Assembly (NCBI RefSeq): GCF_022662305.1 | Contig: NZ_JAKNQH010000002.1 | Span: 372,001-436,000, forward strand | DNA: 64,000 bases | From: Sphingomonas sp. BAUL-RG-20F-R05-02 | GTDB taxonomy: Bacteria > Pseudomonadota > Alphaproteobacteria > Sphingomonadales > Sphingomonadaceae | Reading direction: 5' to 3' | Shown here: positions 35,949-47,219 of the stretch, piece after piece | Numbering within the stretch: the stretch's first letter is position 1 | How the letters are laid out: each line of letters starts with the position of its first letter | Made by a program: the position numbers and the translations under genes | Notes under the pieces: generated by a model | What the model was told of the DNA's origin: nothing | What the model saw: the letters and a program-made list of their open reading frames with translations, nothing else | Database searches by the model: none

Positions 35949-37535
35949 ATGGCTGAAGCGCAAACCTCCGACATCCTCATCATCGGCTCGGGCGCGGCTG
36001 GACTGACCGCCGCGCTCAACCTCGCCGATCGGTTCAAGGTGACGGTGCTCGCCAAGGGCAAGCTCAACGAAGGTTCGACCGCGTGGGCGCAGGGCGGCAT
36101 CGCCGCCGTGCTGGAACCGGGCGACACGTTCGAGAGCCATATCGAGGACACGATGATCGCCGGCGCCGGTCTCAACGATCGCGCCACGGTCGAGTTCGTC
36201 GTGGAGAACGCGCCAAAGGCGATCGCGCGGCTGACCGAACTCGGCGTGCCGTTCAACATGGACGGGAACGCGCCGCATCTGACGCGCGAGGGCGGCCACT
36301 CCCACCGCCGCATCGTCCATGTCGCGGACGCGACCGGCCACGCGGTGCAGGTCGCGTTACAGACGGCGGCGGAGGCGCACCCGAACATCCGCTTGCTGCC
36401 CGACATGGTGTGCGTGGACCTCGCCACCAGCAAGCATGAGCAGCGCTATTCGGGCGCCGGCCATGTCTGGGGGGTCTATGCGGTCAACCGCGAAACGGGC
36501 CGTGTCGAGCTGTTCACCGCGCGTGCGACGATCCTCGCGACCGGTGGTGCTGGCCGCACCTATCTGTTCTCGACAGCCCCGCGCGGCGCGACCGGTGACG
36601 GTATCGCAATGGCGTGGCGGGCGGGCGCGCGCGTCTCCAACATGGAGATGATGCAGTTCCACCCGACCTGCCTGTACAATCTCGACGTCAAGAACTTCCT
36701 CATCACCGAGGCAGTGCGCGGCGAGGGCGGCCATCTGCTGCTCCCCGAAACCGGCTATCGCTTTATGCCCGATTTCGATCCCCGCGCGGAACTCGCGCCG
36801 CGCGACGTGGTGGCGCGCGCGATCGACCATGAGATCAAACGGCTCGGGCTCGATTACGTCCACCTCGACATCAGCCACCGGGGACCGGAGTTCATCCGCG
36901 AGCATTTCCCCAACATTCACGAGAAGCTGCTCGGTCTCGGCATCGACATGACCCGGGAGCCGATCCCGGTCGTCCCCGCGCAGCATTATACCTGCGGCGG
37001 CGTGGTGATCGACCTCGACGGGCGCACCGATCTGCCCGGCCTGTATGCGGCGGGCGAATGTTCGGAAAGCGGGCTGCACGGCGCCAACCGGCTGGCGTCG
37101 AACTCGCTGCTCGAATGTTTCGTGTTCGGCGAGGCGTGTGCGCGCCACATTACCGAACATTGGGAGGACCTGCCGCCGCCGCCCAGCATCCGCGCGTGGG
37201 ACGAAAGCCGCGTCACCGATTCGGACGAGGAGGTCGTCATCAAGCAGAACTGGACCGAGATCCGGCGCTTCATGTGGAATTACGTCGGCATCGTGCGCAC
37301 CACCAAGCGGCTGGAACGCGCGCAGCACCGCATCCGCATGCTCACCGACGAGGTGAACGACTATTACGGCCACTTCCGCGTCACGCCCGACCTGATCGAG
37401 CTGCGCAACCTGCTCCAGACCGCCGAGCTGATTGTGCGCTCGGCGCTGCATCGCAAGGAATCGCGCGGGTTGCACTACACGCTCGACTATCCCGACATGC
37501 TGCCGGACGCGATCGATACCGTGTTGGTTCCCTAA
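35949..37535 (+). CDS. nadB: L-aspartate oxidase
   Basis: 528 residues, full length. NadB oxidises aspartate to iminoaspartate, the first step of NAD synthesis. It has the FAD-binding GSGAAGLTAALNLA at the N-terminus, STAWAQGGIAAVLE, the succinate-dehydrogenase-family MQFHPTCLYN, HYTCGGVVID, ECSESGLHGANRLASNSLLE, and a C-terminal helical domain. nadA and nadC are not in the window. It follows the ABC gene closely and could share its transcript. Confidence 0.93.
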   Translation: MAEAQTSDILIIGSGAAGLTAALNLADRFKVTVLAKGKLNEGSTAWAQGGIAAVLEPGDTFESHIEDTMIAGAGLNDRATVEFVVENAPKAIARLTELGVPFNMDGNAPHLTREGGHSHRRIVHVADATGHAVQVALQTAAEAHPNIRLLPDMVCVDLATSKHEQRYSGAGHVWGVYAVNRETGRVELFTARATILATGGAGRTYLFSTAPRGATGDGIAMAWRAGARVSNMEMMQFHPTCLYNLDVKNFLITEAVRGEGGHLLLPETGYRFMPDFDPRAELAPRDVVARAIDHEIKRLGLDYVHLDISHRGPEFIREHFPNIHEKLLGLGIDMTREPIPVVPAQHYTCGGVVIDLDGRTDLPGLYAAGECSESGLHGANRLASNSLLECFVFGEACARHITEHWEDLPPPPSIRAWDESRVTDSDEEVVIKQNWTEIRRFMWNYVGIVRTTKRLERAQHRIRMLTDEVNDYYGHFRVTPDLIELRNLLQTAELIVRSALHRKESRGLHYTLDYPDMLPDAIDTVLVP

Positions 37536-37671
37536 GCCGACTCGCCCTGCCGCCTTATCGGCGCGCTTCACCGCGCGTTGAGGCGGTTGCGCAACAATGC
37601 GATATTGCAACATACGAAAGTTTCAGCATTTTTGCCTTTCCTGCGAGAAGGGGCCGGCAGGCAACCATGAA

Positions 37672-38757
37672 GTGACCGAGACATTGGCGTTCGAATCCTC
37701 CCGGCCGTATTCCGGCATCCTGCTAGCCTTGGCGCTGTGCGCCTGTGTCCATGATGCTCGCACCGCAACGCAAACGCCGGAGAAGCAGACCACGCAAGTG
37801 GTGATGGCGGTGCCGCCCTCGGTCCCGCTGCCGGTCGCGGCGCCCGCTGCGCTGGCCCGCTCGATCAACGCGGTCGCGCAAAGCTTCGACGGCCGAGTCG
37901 GCGTGGCGGTGCACAGCGTCGACAAAGGCTGGACGGTCGAGAGCAACGGCGACCTGCGCCTGCCGCAGCAAAGCGTAAGCAAGCTGTGGGTGGCGATGAC
38001 CGTGCTCGATTTCCGCGATCGCGGTCGCCTCACGCTCAACGATCCGATCACGCTCACCGAGGCCGACCTCACGCTGTTCCACCAGCCGATCGCCGCACTG
38101 CTCAAGAACGGCGGATATCAGACCACGGTCGGCGAACTGCTCCGCCGCGCGCTGACGATGAGCGACAACACCTGCAACGACCGGCTGCTGCGCTACGTCG
38201 GCGGGCCGAGCGCGGTGCGCGATTTCATCGCGCGCAAGGGCCTTGGCAACATCCGCTTCGGCCCGGGCGAGAAGCTGCTGCAAAGCGGCACCGCCGGCCT
38301 GACGTGGAAGCCGGAATATTCCTACGGCAATACCTTCGCGGTAGCGCGATCGCGGCTACCACAAGCGGAGCGGGTCGCCGCGTTCGAGCGCTACGTCGCC
38401 GATCCGCCAGACGGTGCCGCCCCGCGCGCGATCGCCAAAGCGCTCGCCCGGCTCAAGAAGGGCGATCTGCTGTCGCCAGCGTCGACCGCGCTGCTGATCG
38501 ACACGATGAAATCCTCCAAGACCGGCAAGCAGCGGATGCGCGGCGCGGTGCCGTCCGGGTGGAGCTTCGGCCACAAGACCGGCACCGGCCAGGACTTGGC
38601 CGGGCGCACCGCCGGCTACAACGATGTCGGGTTGCTGATGGCGCCGGACGGGCGCACTTATGCGATCGCGGTGATGATCGGCGATACCCCGCGTACCATC
38701 CCGCAACGCCAGCAGTTGATGCAATCGGTGGTGGAAGCGGTGGTGGCGAACTCGTAG
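37672..38757 (+). CDS. Class A beta-lactamase-like serine hydrolase (putative lipoprotein)
   Basis: About 361 residues from a GTG at 37672; an ATG 75 bases upstream is an alternative. The N-terminus has a hydrophobic stretch ending LALCACVHD, a possible lipobox (Cys25). Class A motifs are present: SVSK (Ser101, Lys104), SDN (164–166) and KTG (HKTGTG). An EKLLQ in the right place may replace the E166xxLN170 motif, keeping the Glu but changing Asn170 to Gln. An insertion of about 60 residues lies between it and KTG. It could be a divergent beta-lactamase or a PBP-like hydrolase; resistance activity is not established. Confidence 0.7.
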   Translation: MTETLAFESSRPYSGILLALALCACVHDARTATQTPEKQTTQVVMAVPPSVPLPVAAPAALARSINAVAQSFDGRVGVAVHSVDKGWTVESNGDLRLPQQSVSKLWVAMTVLDFRDRGRLTLNDPITLTEADLTLFHQPIAALLKNGGYQTTVGELLRRALTMSDNTCNDRLLRYVGGPSAVRDFIARKGLGNIRFGPGEKLLQSGTAGLTWKPEYSYGNTFAVARSRLPQAERVAAFERYVADPPDGAAPRAIAKALARLKKGDLLSPASTALLIDTMKSSKTGKQRMRGAVPSGWSFGHKTGTGQDLAGRTAGYNDVGLLMAPDGRTYAIAVMIGDTPRTIPQRQQLMQSVVEAVVANS

Positions 38758-38781
38758 GGCTTCGCCGCCACCGCGTGTTGC

Positions 38782-38801
38782 ACCGGCGCGGGCGCGCCGG
38801 T
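38782..38801. repeat. Perfect hairpin just upstream of hisG
   Basis: ACCGGCGC and GCGCCGGT form a perfect eight-base stem with a GGGC loop, ending 14 bases before the hisG ATG. It may act as a terminator for the upstream gene or influence hisG translation. It has no T tract. Confidence 0.45.
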
Positions 38802-38815
38802 AGAGCCACGCCGAC

Positions 38816-39478
38816 ATGACCGATCCCATCATCATCGCCGTGCCCAAGGGCCGCATCCTCGAAGAGGCGGTGCCGCTGCTGAAGCGTGCCGGCATCGTAC
38901 CCGAAGCCGCATTCAGCGACGAGAACAGCCGCGCGCTGCGCTTCCACACGGAGACGCCCGGCATCGACCTGATCCGCGTGCGCGCGTTCGACGTCGCCAC
39001 CTTCGTCGCGCATGGTGCGGCGCAACTCGGCATCGTCGGGTCGGACGTACTCGCCGAGTTCGACTATTCGGAACTGTACGCGCCGGTCGATCTCGGTATC
39101 GGCCATTGCCGGCTGTCGGTCGCCGAACCCGCGCAGATGGCGGCGGGCGACGATCCGCGCGGCTGGAGCCACGTCCGCATCGCCACCAAATATCCGCACG
39201 TCACCGCACAGCATTTCGAGGCGCGCGGCGTGCAGGCCGAATGCGTCAAGCTGAACGGCGCGATGGAGCTGGCGCCGCTGCTCGGCCTCGCGCCGCGCAT
39301 CGTCGATCTGGTCTCGTCGGGCCGCACGCTCAAGGAAAACGGTCTGGTCGAGGTCGAGGTGATCGCCGAGGTGTCGTCCCGGCTCGTCGTCAACCGCGCC
39401 GCGTTCAAGACGCGCGCGGAAATCGTGCCGCTGGTCGAGCGGTTCCGGCAGGCCGTCGCGATGGAGCTGGCGGCATGA
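38816..39478 (+). CDS. hisG: ATP phosphoribosyltransferase, short form
   Basis: 220 residues. HisG catalyses the first step of histidine synthesis. Motifs are [42 protein letters not shown] and the PRPP loop region [14 protein letters not shown]. The length identifies the short HisG(S) form, which needs HisZ as its regulatory partner; no hisZ is in this window. It overlaps hisD by four bases (ATGA). Confidence 0.92.
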   Translation: MTDPIIIAVPKGRILEEAVPLLKRAGIVPEAAFSDENSRALRFHTETPGIDLIRVRAFDVATFVAHGAAQLGIVGSDVLAEFDYSELYAPVDLGIGHCRLSVAEPAQMAAGDDPRGWSHVRIATKYPHVTAQHFEARGVQAECVKLNGAMELAPLLGLAPRIVDLVSSGRTLKENGLVEVEVIAEVSSRLVVNRAAFKTRAEIVPLVERFRQAVAMELAA

Positions 39479-40758
39479 TCCGCCTCACCGCCTCCGATCC
39501 GTCGTTCGAGCGCGACTTCGCAGCCCTCGTCAACGCGCGCCGTGAGAGCGACGCCGATGTCGCGCGCGACGTCCGCACCATCCTCGCCAGCGTCCGCGAC
39601 GAGGGCGATGCGGCGGTGGCGGCGTTCACCGAGAAGTTCGACCGCCACGACCTCAACGCCACCGGCTGGCGCATCGAGAAGTCGGAGTGGATCGCAGCCT
39701 ACGAAGGCCTTGAGGCCGATCTGCGCACCGCGCTCGATCTCGCCGCCGCGCGCATCGCCACCTATCACGAGAAGCAGAAACCCGCCGACAGCGACACCAC
39801 CGATGACGCCGGCGTCCGGCTCGGCGCGCGCTGGAACGCGATTCAAGCGGCGGGCATCTACATCCCGGGCGGGCGCGCGGCCTACCCCTCTTCGGTGCTG
39901 ATGAACGCGATCCCCGCGCGCGTCGCCGGGGTCGAGCGGCTGGTGATGGTCACGCCGACACCTAACGGCGAGGTCAATCCGCTGGTGCTTGCCGCCGCGC
40001 ATATCGCGGGCGTGGACGAGGTGTGGCGGATCGGCGGCGCGCAGGCGATCGCCGCACTCGCCTACGGTACACAGCGGATTCCGGCGGTCGACGTCATCAC
40101 CGGCCCCGGCAATGCTTGGGTCGCCGAAGCAAAGCGGCAGGTCTACGGCATGGTTGGCATCGACATGGTGGCGGGCCCGAGCGAGATCGTCGTCGTTGCG
40201 GACGGTCGCAACGATCCCGAATGGATCGCTGCCGATCTGCTCAGCCAGGCCGAGCATGATCCGACCAGCCAGTCGATCCTGTTCACCGACGATGCCGCCT
40301 TTGGCGATGCCGTGGCCGAGGCGGTCGATCTCCAGATCGGCGAGCTTTCCACCGCCGACACTGCGCGGCAGAGCTGGGACGCGAACGGCGCGATCATCGT
40401 CACCGCCAGCCTAGCCGAGGCGATCCCGCTGGTCGACCGGCTCGCGCCCGAACATCTCGAACTGGCCTGCGACGACCCGCAGGCGCTGTTCGATCGCGTC
40501 CGCCATGCCGGCTCGGTGTTCCTCGGCCGGCATACCCCGGAGGCGATTGGCGATTACGTCGCTGGCCCAAACCACGTGTTGCCGACCGGACGGCGTGCGC
40601 GCTTCGCCAGCGGTCTGTCGGTGCTCGATTTCATGAAGCGCACCAGCTTCCTGCAACTCGACCCCGCCAGCCTTGCCGCCATTGGCCCGGCGGCGGTGGC
40701 GCTGGCGGAAACCGAGGGGCTGCCCGCACACGCCAAGTCGGTGGCGCTGCGGTTGTAG
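39475..40758 (+). CDS. hisD: Histidinol dehydrogenase
   Basis: 427 residues. HisD oxidises histidinol to histidine in two NAD+-dependent steps. Motifs are [35 protein letters not shown], the zinc and catalytic region [13 protein letters not shown] and [11 protein letters not shown], and [18 protein letters not shown]. The start ATG at 39475 overlaps hisG's stop, which fixes it over longer upstream frames. nusB follows 47 bases later. Confidence 0.94.
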   Translation: MIRLTASDPSFERDFAALVNARRESDADVARDVRTILASVRDEGDAAVAAFTEKFDRHDLNATGWRIEKSEWIAAYEGLEADLRTALDLAAARIATYHEKQKPADSDTTDDAGVRLGARWNAIQAAGIYIPGGRAAYPSSVLMNAIPARVAGVERLVMVTPTPNGEVNPLVLAAAHIAGVDEVWRIGGAQAIAALAYGTQRIPAVDVITGPGNAWVAEAKRQVYGMVGIDMVAGPSEIVVVADGRNDPEWIAADLLSQAEHDPTSQSILFTDDAAFGDAVAEAVDLQIGELSTADTARQSWDANGAIIVTASLAEAIPLVDRLAPEHLELACDDPQALFDRVRHAGSVFLGRHTPEAIGDYVAGPNHVLPTGRRARFASGLSVLDFMKRTSFLQLDPASLAAIGPAAVALAETEGLPAHAKSVALRL

Positions 40759-40805
40759 GTACGAACGGGGTGGGATTTTTCGTGCGTCTTCGCTAAGGCG
40801 CGCGA

Positions 40806-41270
40806 ATGTCCTCCCGTACCGCCGCCCGTTCCAAGGCCCGCGCCGCCGCGCGCCTCGCCGCCACCCAGGCCCTCTACCAGCATGAGATGGAGGGCACGCC
40901 GGTGCCCCGCCTGCTCCACGAATTCCACGCGCACCGTCTGGGCGCGACGATCGAGGATGCCGAATATGCCGAGGCCGACGTTGCCTTCTTCGACGATGTC
41001 GTAACCGGCACGACCGCGCGCGGCGAGGAGATCGACGCCGCGATCCGGGGTAAGCTTGCCAGCGGCTGGACGCTGGAACGGCTCGACAAATCGATGCGCG
41101 CGATCCTGCGTGCGGGCACCTACGAACTGCTCGCCCGCGTCGACGTGCCGACCGCAACGGTCATCAGCGAATATGTCGATGTCGCGCACGCCTTTTTCGA
41201 GCGGCGCGAGACGGGTTTCGTCAACGGCCTGCTCGACGCCATTTCCAAGGACGTGCGCCGCGCGAGCTGA
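40806..41270 (+). CDS. nusB: Transcription antitermination factor NusB
   Basis: 154 residues. The all-helical NusB core begins RLAATQALYQHEM and ends RETGFVNGLLDAISKDV. NusB binds boxA of rRNA leaders with S10 (NusE) for antitermination. The order hisG–hisD–nusB is common in sphingomonads. Normally nusB is next to thiL; here an MHYT–GGDEF–EAL gene on the opposite strand lies between them. Confidence 0.9.
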   Translation: MSSRTAARSKARAAARLAATQALYQHEMEGTPVPRLLHEFHAHRLGATIEDAEYAEADVAFFDDVVTGTTARGEEIDAAIRGKLASGWTLERLDKSMRAILRAGTYELLARVDVPTATVISEYVDVAHAFFERRETGFVNGLLDAISKDVRRAS

Positions 41271-41279
41271 GCGCGAGGC

Positions 41280-43304
41280 CTATCCCGCCCGCCGCATCTC
41301 GCCGGGGGTATAGCCTTCCATCTGCGGCTGCGGCATCGGGCGGCCCATCAGATAGCCCTGCCCCAGCGCGCAGCCTTCGGCGCGCAGGATCGAATATTGC
41401 GCGGGCGTCTCGATTCCCTCGGCCAGCACCGGGATGCCGAACGTCCGCCCGATCGCCAGCACCGCGCGTACGATACCCAGCGCCTGGGCGCTCTGTTCGA
41501 GCCGCATCACGAAACAGCGGTCGAGCTTGATCTTGTCGAACGGGAACGAGCCCAACACCTCCAGCGAGGAATAGCCGGTACCGAAATCGTCGAGCGCGAC
41601 CGCGACGCCGAGCGCCTTGATCTGCCGCAGCGCGTGCAGTGCCTGCGTCCGGTCCGCCATGATCGCCGATTCGGTCAGCTCGATCTCCAGCCGCCAGGGC
41701 GCGAGTCGAGACGCGATCAGCGCCTCGTGGATGCGGCGCGGCAGATCGGGGTCGGACAACTGGCTCGGCGATACGTTGACCGCGACCTTGGTCGATCCGC
41801 TCCACCGCGCCACATCCTCGCACGCCTGCCGCAACGCCCAGTCGCCCAGCACGCCGATCAGTCCGTGCTTCTCCGCCGCCGGGATGAACTCGGCAGGCGA
41901 GATCGGCCCCCGCACCGGGTGGTTCCAGCGGGCCAGCGATTCATACCCGACGAGCGCTCCATCGGTGAGGCTGGTCTGCGGCTGATAGTAGAGTTGCAAC
42001 TGCCCGCGCTGGATCGCCATCTTGAGATCGGAGGCGATCGCGCGCTGCCTGCGCACCACATCGTCGACGCAGCCGTTGTAGAAGCACAACGGCTCCTCGC
42101 TGGTCGAACGGTGCCGGGCCAGCGCCGCATTGTTGACGAGCATGTCGGCGGAGGCCGAATCCTCGGGGTAGATCGCCACGCCCAAGGATGCGGCAATCTC
42201 GACGCGGACGCCCTCGATCTCGATCGCGCGCGAACAGGCTTCGCGGAGCCGCGCGAGGAAGCCGGTCAGTTCGGCGGAGGTGGCGAACCGCTTGAGCGCG
42301 CCGAATTCGTCGCCGCCAAGCCGCGCGACCCGTTCGCCCTCATCTGCGCCATCGTTCAGCCGCGCCGCCACCGCGCGCAGCACGAGATCGCCGAACAGAT
42401 GGCCATAGGCGTCGTTGATCGTGTCGAACCGGTCCATGTCGATCGACACCACCGCAAAGCGCGCGTGCGTGCGCTCCGCCCAAGCGATTTCGCCGGCAAG
42501 ATGCGCCTCGAACCCGGCGCGGTTGGGCAGGCCGGTGAGCGGATCGGTCAGCGCCATCAGGCTCAACTGATCGCCGAGCGTGCGGCGCAGTCGCGAATCG
42601 ATCAGCCAGCTCATCGCGCCGGCCGCGATCACCACCAGCCCGACCAGCGCGGCGGCGATCGCCAGCACCTCGGTCCCCTCGGACGCCTTGACCGGGAGGC
42701 GATGCAGCGTCTCGACCGCGACGACGCTGGTGAAATGGAGGCTGGAGATCGCCGCAACCAGCAACGGTGCGGCCGCGCGCGACGGCAACCCGCGCATGGT
42801 GCCTCGGGCAGCGGCGAGCGCAAGCGCGCCGAACAGCAGCACCATCAGCAGCGATGCGGCAATGGAGTCGGCGTGCCACGAGGCGGCCCGCTCGCTTTCG
42901 GCCAGGAACGCGCCAAGATAATGCGTCACGCCGATCGCCAGCCCGAGCACGGCACCGCCGGCCCAGCTCGCACGGCGGCCGGTGCGCATGGCGGCGATCG
43001 CGAAGCCGGTGTAGGCGCCGGCGATGGCGACCAACAGCGACACCGCCGCGAGCGCCGCGCCCCGCGCATCGGGATCGGTGCCGATATAGGCGAGGGTCGC
43101 GACGTAATGCGTGCACCAGATCGCGAAGCCGGCGACCACCGCGGCGAGCAACAACCACGCGTGCCGCTCCGATCCGGCCTCGTTCATCATGGCACGGCCG
43201 AACAGGCGCAGCGCCGCCAGCGATCCGGCGATGCACAGCACGGCGGCGAGTATCAGCAAGCCGTGGTCGTGCTTGCCGCCAATACAGGTCAATACTGCCA
43301 TCAT
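41280..43304 (-). CDS. MHYT–GGDEF–EAL membrane c-di-GMP enzyme
   Basis: 674 residues. An N-terminal MHYT-type sensor of about seven helices (roughly 10–235) keeps only degenerate motifs (CTHYV, VTHYLGA, SLHFTSV), possibly binding metal or gas. The GGDEF domain (about 250–410) has intact RLGGDEF. The EAL domain (about 425–670) has ESL in place of EAL (YESLARWNHP) but keeps DDFGTGYSS and LAEGIET, so phosphodiesterase activity is plausible. It converges on nusB, nine bases away, and diverges from thiL. The ATG at 43304 is used. Confidence 0.85.
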   Translation of the reverse strand: MMAVLTCIGGKHDHGLLILAAVLCIAGSLAALRLFGRAMMNEAGSERHAWLLLAAVVAGFAIWCTHYVATLAYIGTDPDARGAALAAVSLLVAIAGAYTGFAIAAMRTGRRASWAGGAVLGLAIGVTHYLGAFLAESERAASWHADSIAASLLMVLLFGALALAAARGTMRGLPSRAAAPLLVAAISSLHFTSVVAVETLHRLPVKASEGTEVLAIAAALVGLVVIAAGAMSWLIDSRLRRTLGDQLSLMALTDPLTGLPNRAGFEAHLAGEIAWAERTHARFAVVSIDMDRFDTINDAYGHLFGDLVLRAVAARLNDGADEGERVARLGGDEFGALKRFATSAELTGFLARLREACSRAIEIEGVRVEIAASLGVAIYPEDSASADMLVNNAALARHRSTSEEPLCFYNGCVDDVVRRQRAIASDLKMAIQRGQLQLYYQPQTSLTDGALVGYESLARWNHPVRGPISPAEFIPAAEKHGLIGVLGDWALRQACEDVARWSGSTKVAVNVSPSQLSDPDLPRRIHEALIASRLAPWRLEIELTESAIMADRTQALHALRQIKALGVAVALDDFGTGYSSLEVLGSFPFDKIKLDRCFVMRLEQSAQALGIVRAVLAIGRTFGIPVLAEGIETPAQYSILRAEGCALGQGYLMGRPMPQPQMEGYTPGEMRRAG

Positions 43305-43405
43305 CGCGTGCGGTACTTTTCCTCTCTCGTCGCGGCCGGAGCGGCATTCCTTTCCGTTATAGAAAACTTTACGGGGCTTCGGTGGACGGCATGGAAAGCA
43401 AGCGC

Positions 43406-44320
43406 ATGAGTGAACGCGCCTTCATCGCGGCGTTGCGCGGTCTCGCCCGCGATCCCGCCGCGCGTGCTCTCCTCGACGATGCCGCCGTGCTGACACCGCT
43501 GCCCGGCCCGCTGGTGCTGACCCACGACATGCTCGTCGAGGGCGTGCACTTCCTCACCGGCGATCCGCCCGCCGACGTCGCATGGAAGCTGCTCGCGGTG
43601 AACTTGTCTGATCTTGCGGCGAAGGGTGCGACGCCGCTCGGCGTGCTGATGGGGTACGGCCTCACCGGCGATGCGGCGTGGGATGCGGCGTTCGTCGCCG
43701 GGCTGGGCGATGCGCTGTCTGCGTTCGGCGTGCCGCTGTTGGGCGGCGATACGGTCGCACAGCCGGCGGGCGATGCGCGCGTGCTCGGCCTTACCGCGAT
43801 CGGCAGCGGCGGCGCGGTGGTGCCGGGCCGGAGTGGCGCACGCGCGGGCGACGCGCTGTACGTCACCGGCACGATCGGCGATGCCGGTGCCGGCCTAGCG
43901 GTCGCGCGCGGTGGCGACGGCGCGGCGGCGCTGCTCGCCGCCTATCGTCGTCCCAACCCCCGCTTGCCCGAGGGCCGCGCGCTCGGCCCGGTCGTCAGCG
44001 CGATGATGGACGTGTCGGACGGCCTGCTCATCGATGCCGAGCGGATGGCGGCGGCCAGCGGCGTCGCAGTCGAGATCGACCTTGCCGCCGTACCGCTATC
44101 GCCTGCGTTGAAGGCGCTCGGCACCGCGCGCGCTGACCGGCTCACCGCCGCGACGGCGGGCGACGATTACGAACTGCTGTTCGCGCTGCCGATGGCTGCC
44201 TCCCTGCCGGTCGCCGCGACCCGCATCGGGCGGTTTGGCGCCGGGTCGGGGCTGACGCTGGTCGATGGCGACGACGCGGTGCCGCTGCCGGCAAGATTAG
44301 GCTATCTCCACGCATCGTAG
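43406..44320 (+). CDS. thiL: Thiamine-monophosphate kinase
   Basis: 304 residues. ThiL phosphorylates thiamine monophosphate to thiamine diphosphate. Signatures are DDAAVLTPLPG, DMLVEGVHFL, NLSDLAAKGA, the metal-binding MMDVSDGLLIDAERMA and GDDYELLF. The ATG at 43406 has GGAAAG upstream; a second ATG five codons earlier is possible. hppA follows 150 bases later. Confidence 0.92.
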   Translation: MSERAFIAALRGLARDPAARALLDDAAVLTPLPGPLVLTHDMLVEGVHFLTGDPPADVAWKLLAVNLSDLAAKGATPLGVLMGYGLTGDAAWDAAFVAGLGDALSAFGVPLLGGDTVAQPAGDARVLGLTAIGSGGAVVPGRSGARAGDALYVTGTIGDAGAGLAVARGGDGAAALLAAYRRPNPRLPEGRALGPVVSAMMDVSDGLLIDAERMAAASGVAVEIDLAAVPLSPALKALGTARADRLTAATAGDDYELLFALPMAASLPVAATRIGRFGAGSGLTLVDGDDAVPLPARLGYLHAS

Positions 44321-44371
44321 CCCCGCAGTAGCCATCCGCCAAACTGGCTTTGCCGCATCATGGCAAGCCGG

Positions 44372-44399
44372 TTGCCAACGCAGATCGCACGCCTATACT
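44372..44399 (+). promoter_or_regulatory. Sigma-70 type promoter of hppA
   Basis: TTGCCA and TATACT are separated by 16 bases, 72 bases upstream of the hppA ATG. The −10 box is near-consensus and the −35 matches at four of six bases. The spacing is one base short of ideal. Confidence 0.5.
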
Positions 44400-44470
44400 T
44401 TGCCGTTATAGAGGACGGAGGCGGCCACGCAGCCGACCATCCGCCCCTGGCATTTAGGGGAAGGATCAGC

Positions 44471-46588
<2,118 letters not shown>

Positions 46589-46591
46589 TCT

Positions 46592-46948
46592 TCAATCGCT
46601 GTGTGGCGCGACGGCCCGGAACGCGTCGCGCACCACCATGCCCAGCACCGGCTTCGCCAGGATCGCCGAAGACGGCTCACATGGTTCGCACTGATCCGGC
46701 GTGGCCGTGATATAGATCACCGGCAACGGCCCCATCTCGCTGAGGATCGTCTGGACCGCACACGGGCCGGTCCCCTCGCGCAACATCACGTCCGAGGTGA
46801 TGACGTCAGGCCGTCGTAGCCGGGCCTCGCTCACCGCCTGATCCTCGGTTTCGGCAAACGCGAAACTGGTGGCACCGACGGTTGACAGCATGTCCTGCAG
46901 GTCGAACGCGAGTAATGGTTCGTCCTCGATAATCAGTACATGACACAT
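46592..46948 (-). CDS. Stand-alone CheY-like response regulator
   Basis: 118 residues, one receiver domain and no output. Acidic pocket Glu8–Asp9, phosphoacceptor Asp53 (ITSDVML), Thr81 (YITATP) and Lys99 (LAKPV) are in place, and a two-Cys CEPC lies in the loop before the last helix. It probably relays a phosphate or works by protein contact. No kinase gene is close. A GGGAG ribosome binding site lies upstream of the ATG. Confidence 0.83.
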   Translation of the reverse strand: MCHVLIIEDEPLLAFDLQDMLSTVGATSFAFAETEDQAVSEARLRRPDVITSDVMLREGTGPCAVQTILSEMGPLPVIYITATPDQCEPCEPSSAILAKPVLGMVVRDAFRAVAPHSD

Positions 46949-47029
46949 AACTGTAACTCCCTGGCACGTACTCTAACGCAGGTTAAGTCAGATCGGACCC
47001 GCCCCGCGGGCAGATTTTCGGCGTTGGCA

Positions 47030-47058
47030 TTGACTTTCCGCGTTGCAGCAGACATATC
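47030..47058 (+). promoter_or_regulatory. Sigma-70 type promoter upstream of the DEAD-box helicase
   Basis: TTGACT and CATATC are 17 bases apart. The −35 box is excellent. It would give a leader of about 155 bases before the helicase ATG at 47220, long enough for cold-shock-type or autoregulatory control, as in some RNA helicase genes. Confidence 0.5.
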
Positions 47059-47219
47059 GCCGCCATCGAGGCGTATTGCAGCGTGATCGAACCGAGAGGT
47101 TCGAAGCTCCGCCCCGGTTGTTTTCGCAAGGCTTCCCTATTCACGCGGGGTGTCGGTTTCCCCCGCCACCCGTTCGCCTTGGCGCGCGCGGGCATGGCCT
47201 GATATTGGATATTCTCCCC

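Noticed and set aside
37667..37675. ATG at 37667 as start of the serine hydrolase
   Set aside because: It is out of frame and meets a stop two codons later; the GTG at 37672 or the ATG at 37597 are the in-frame options.
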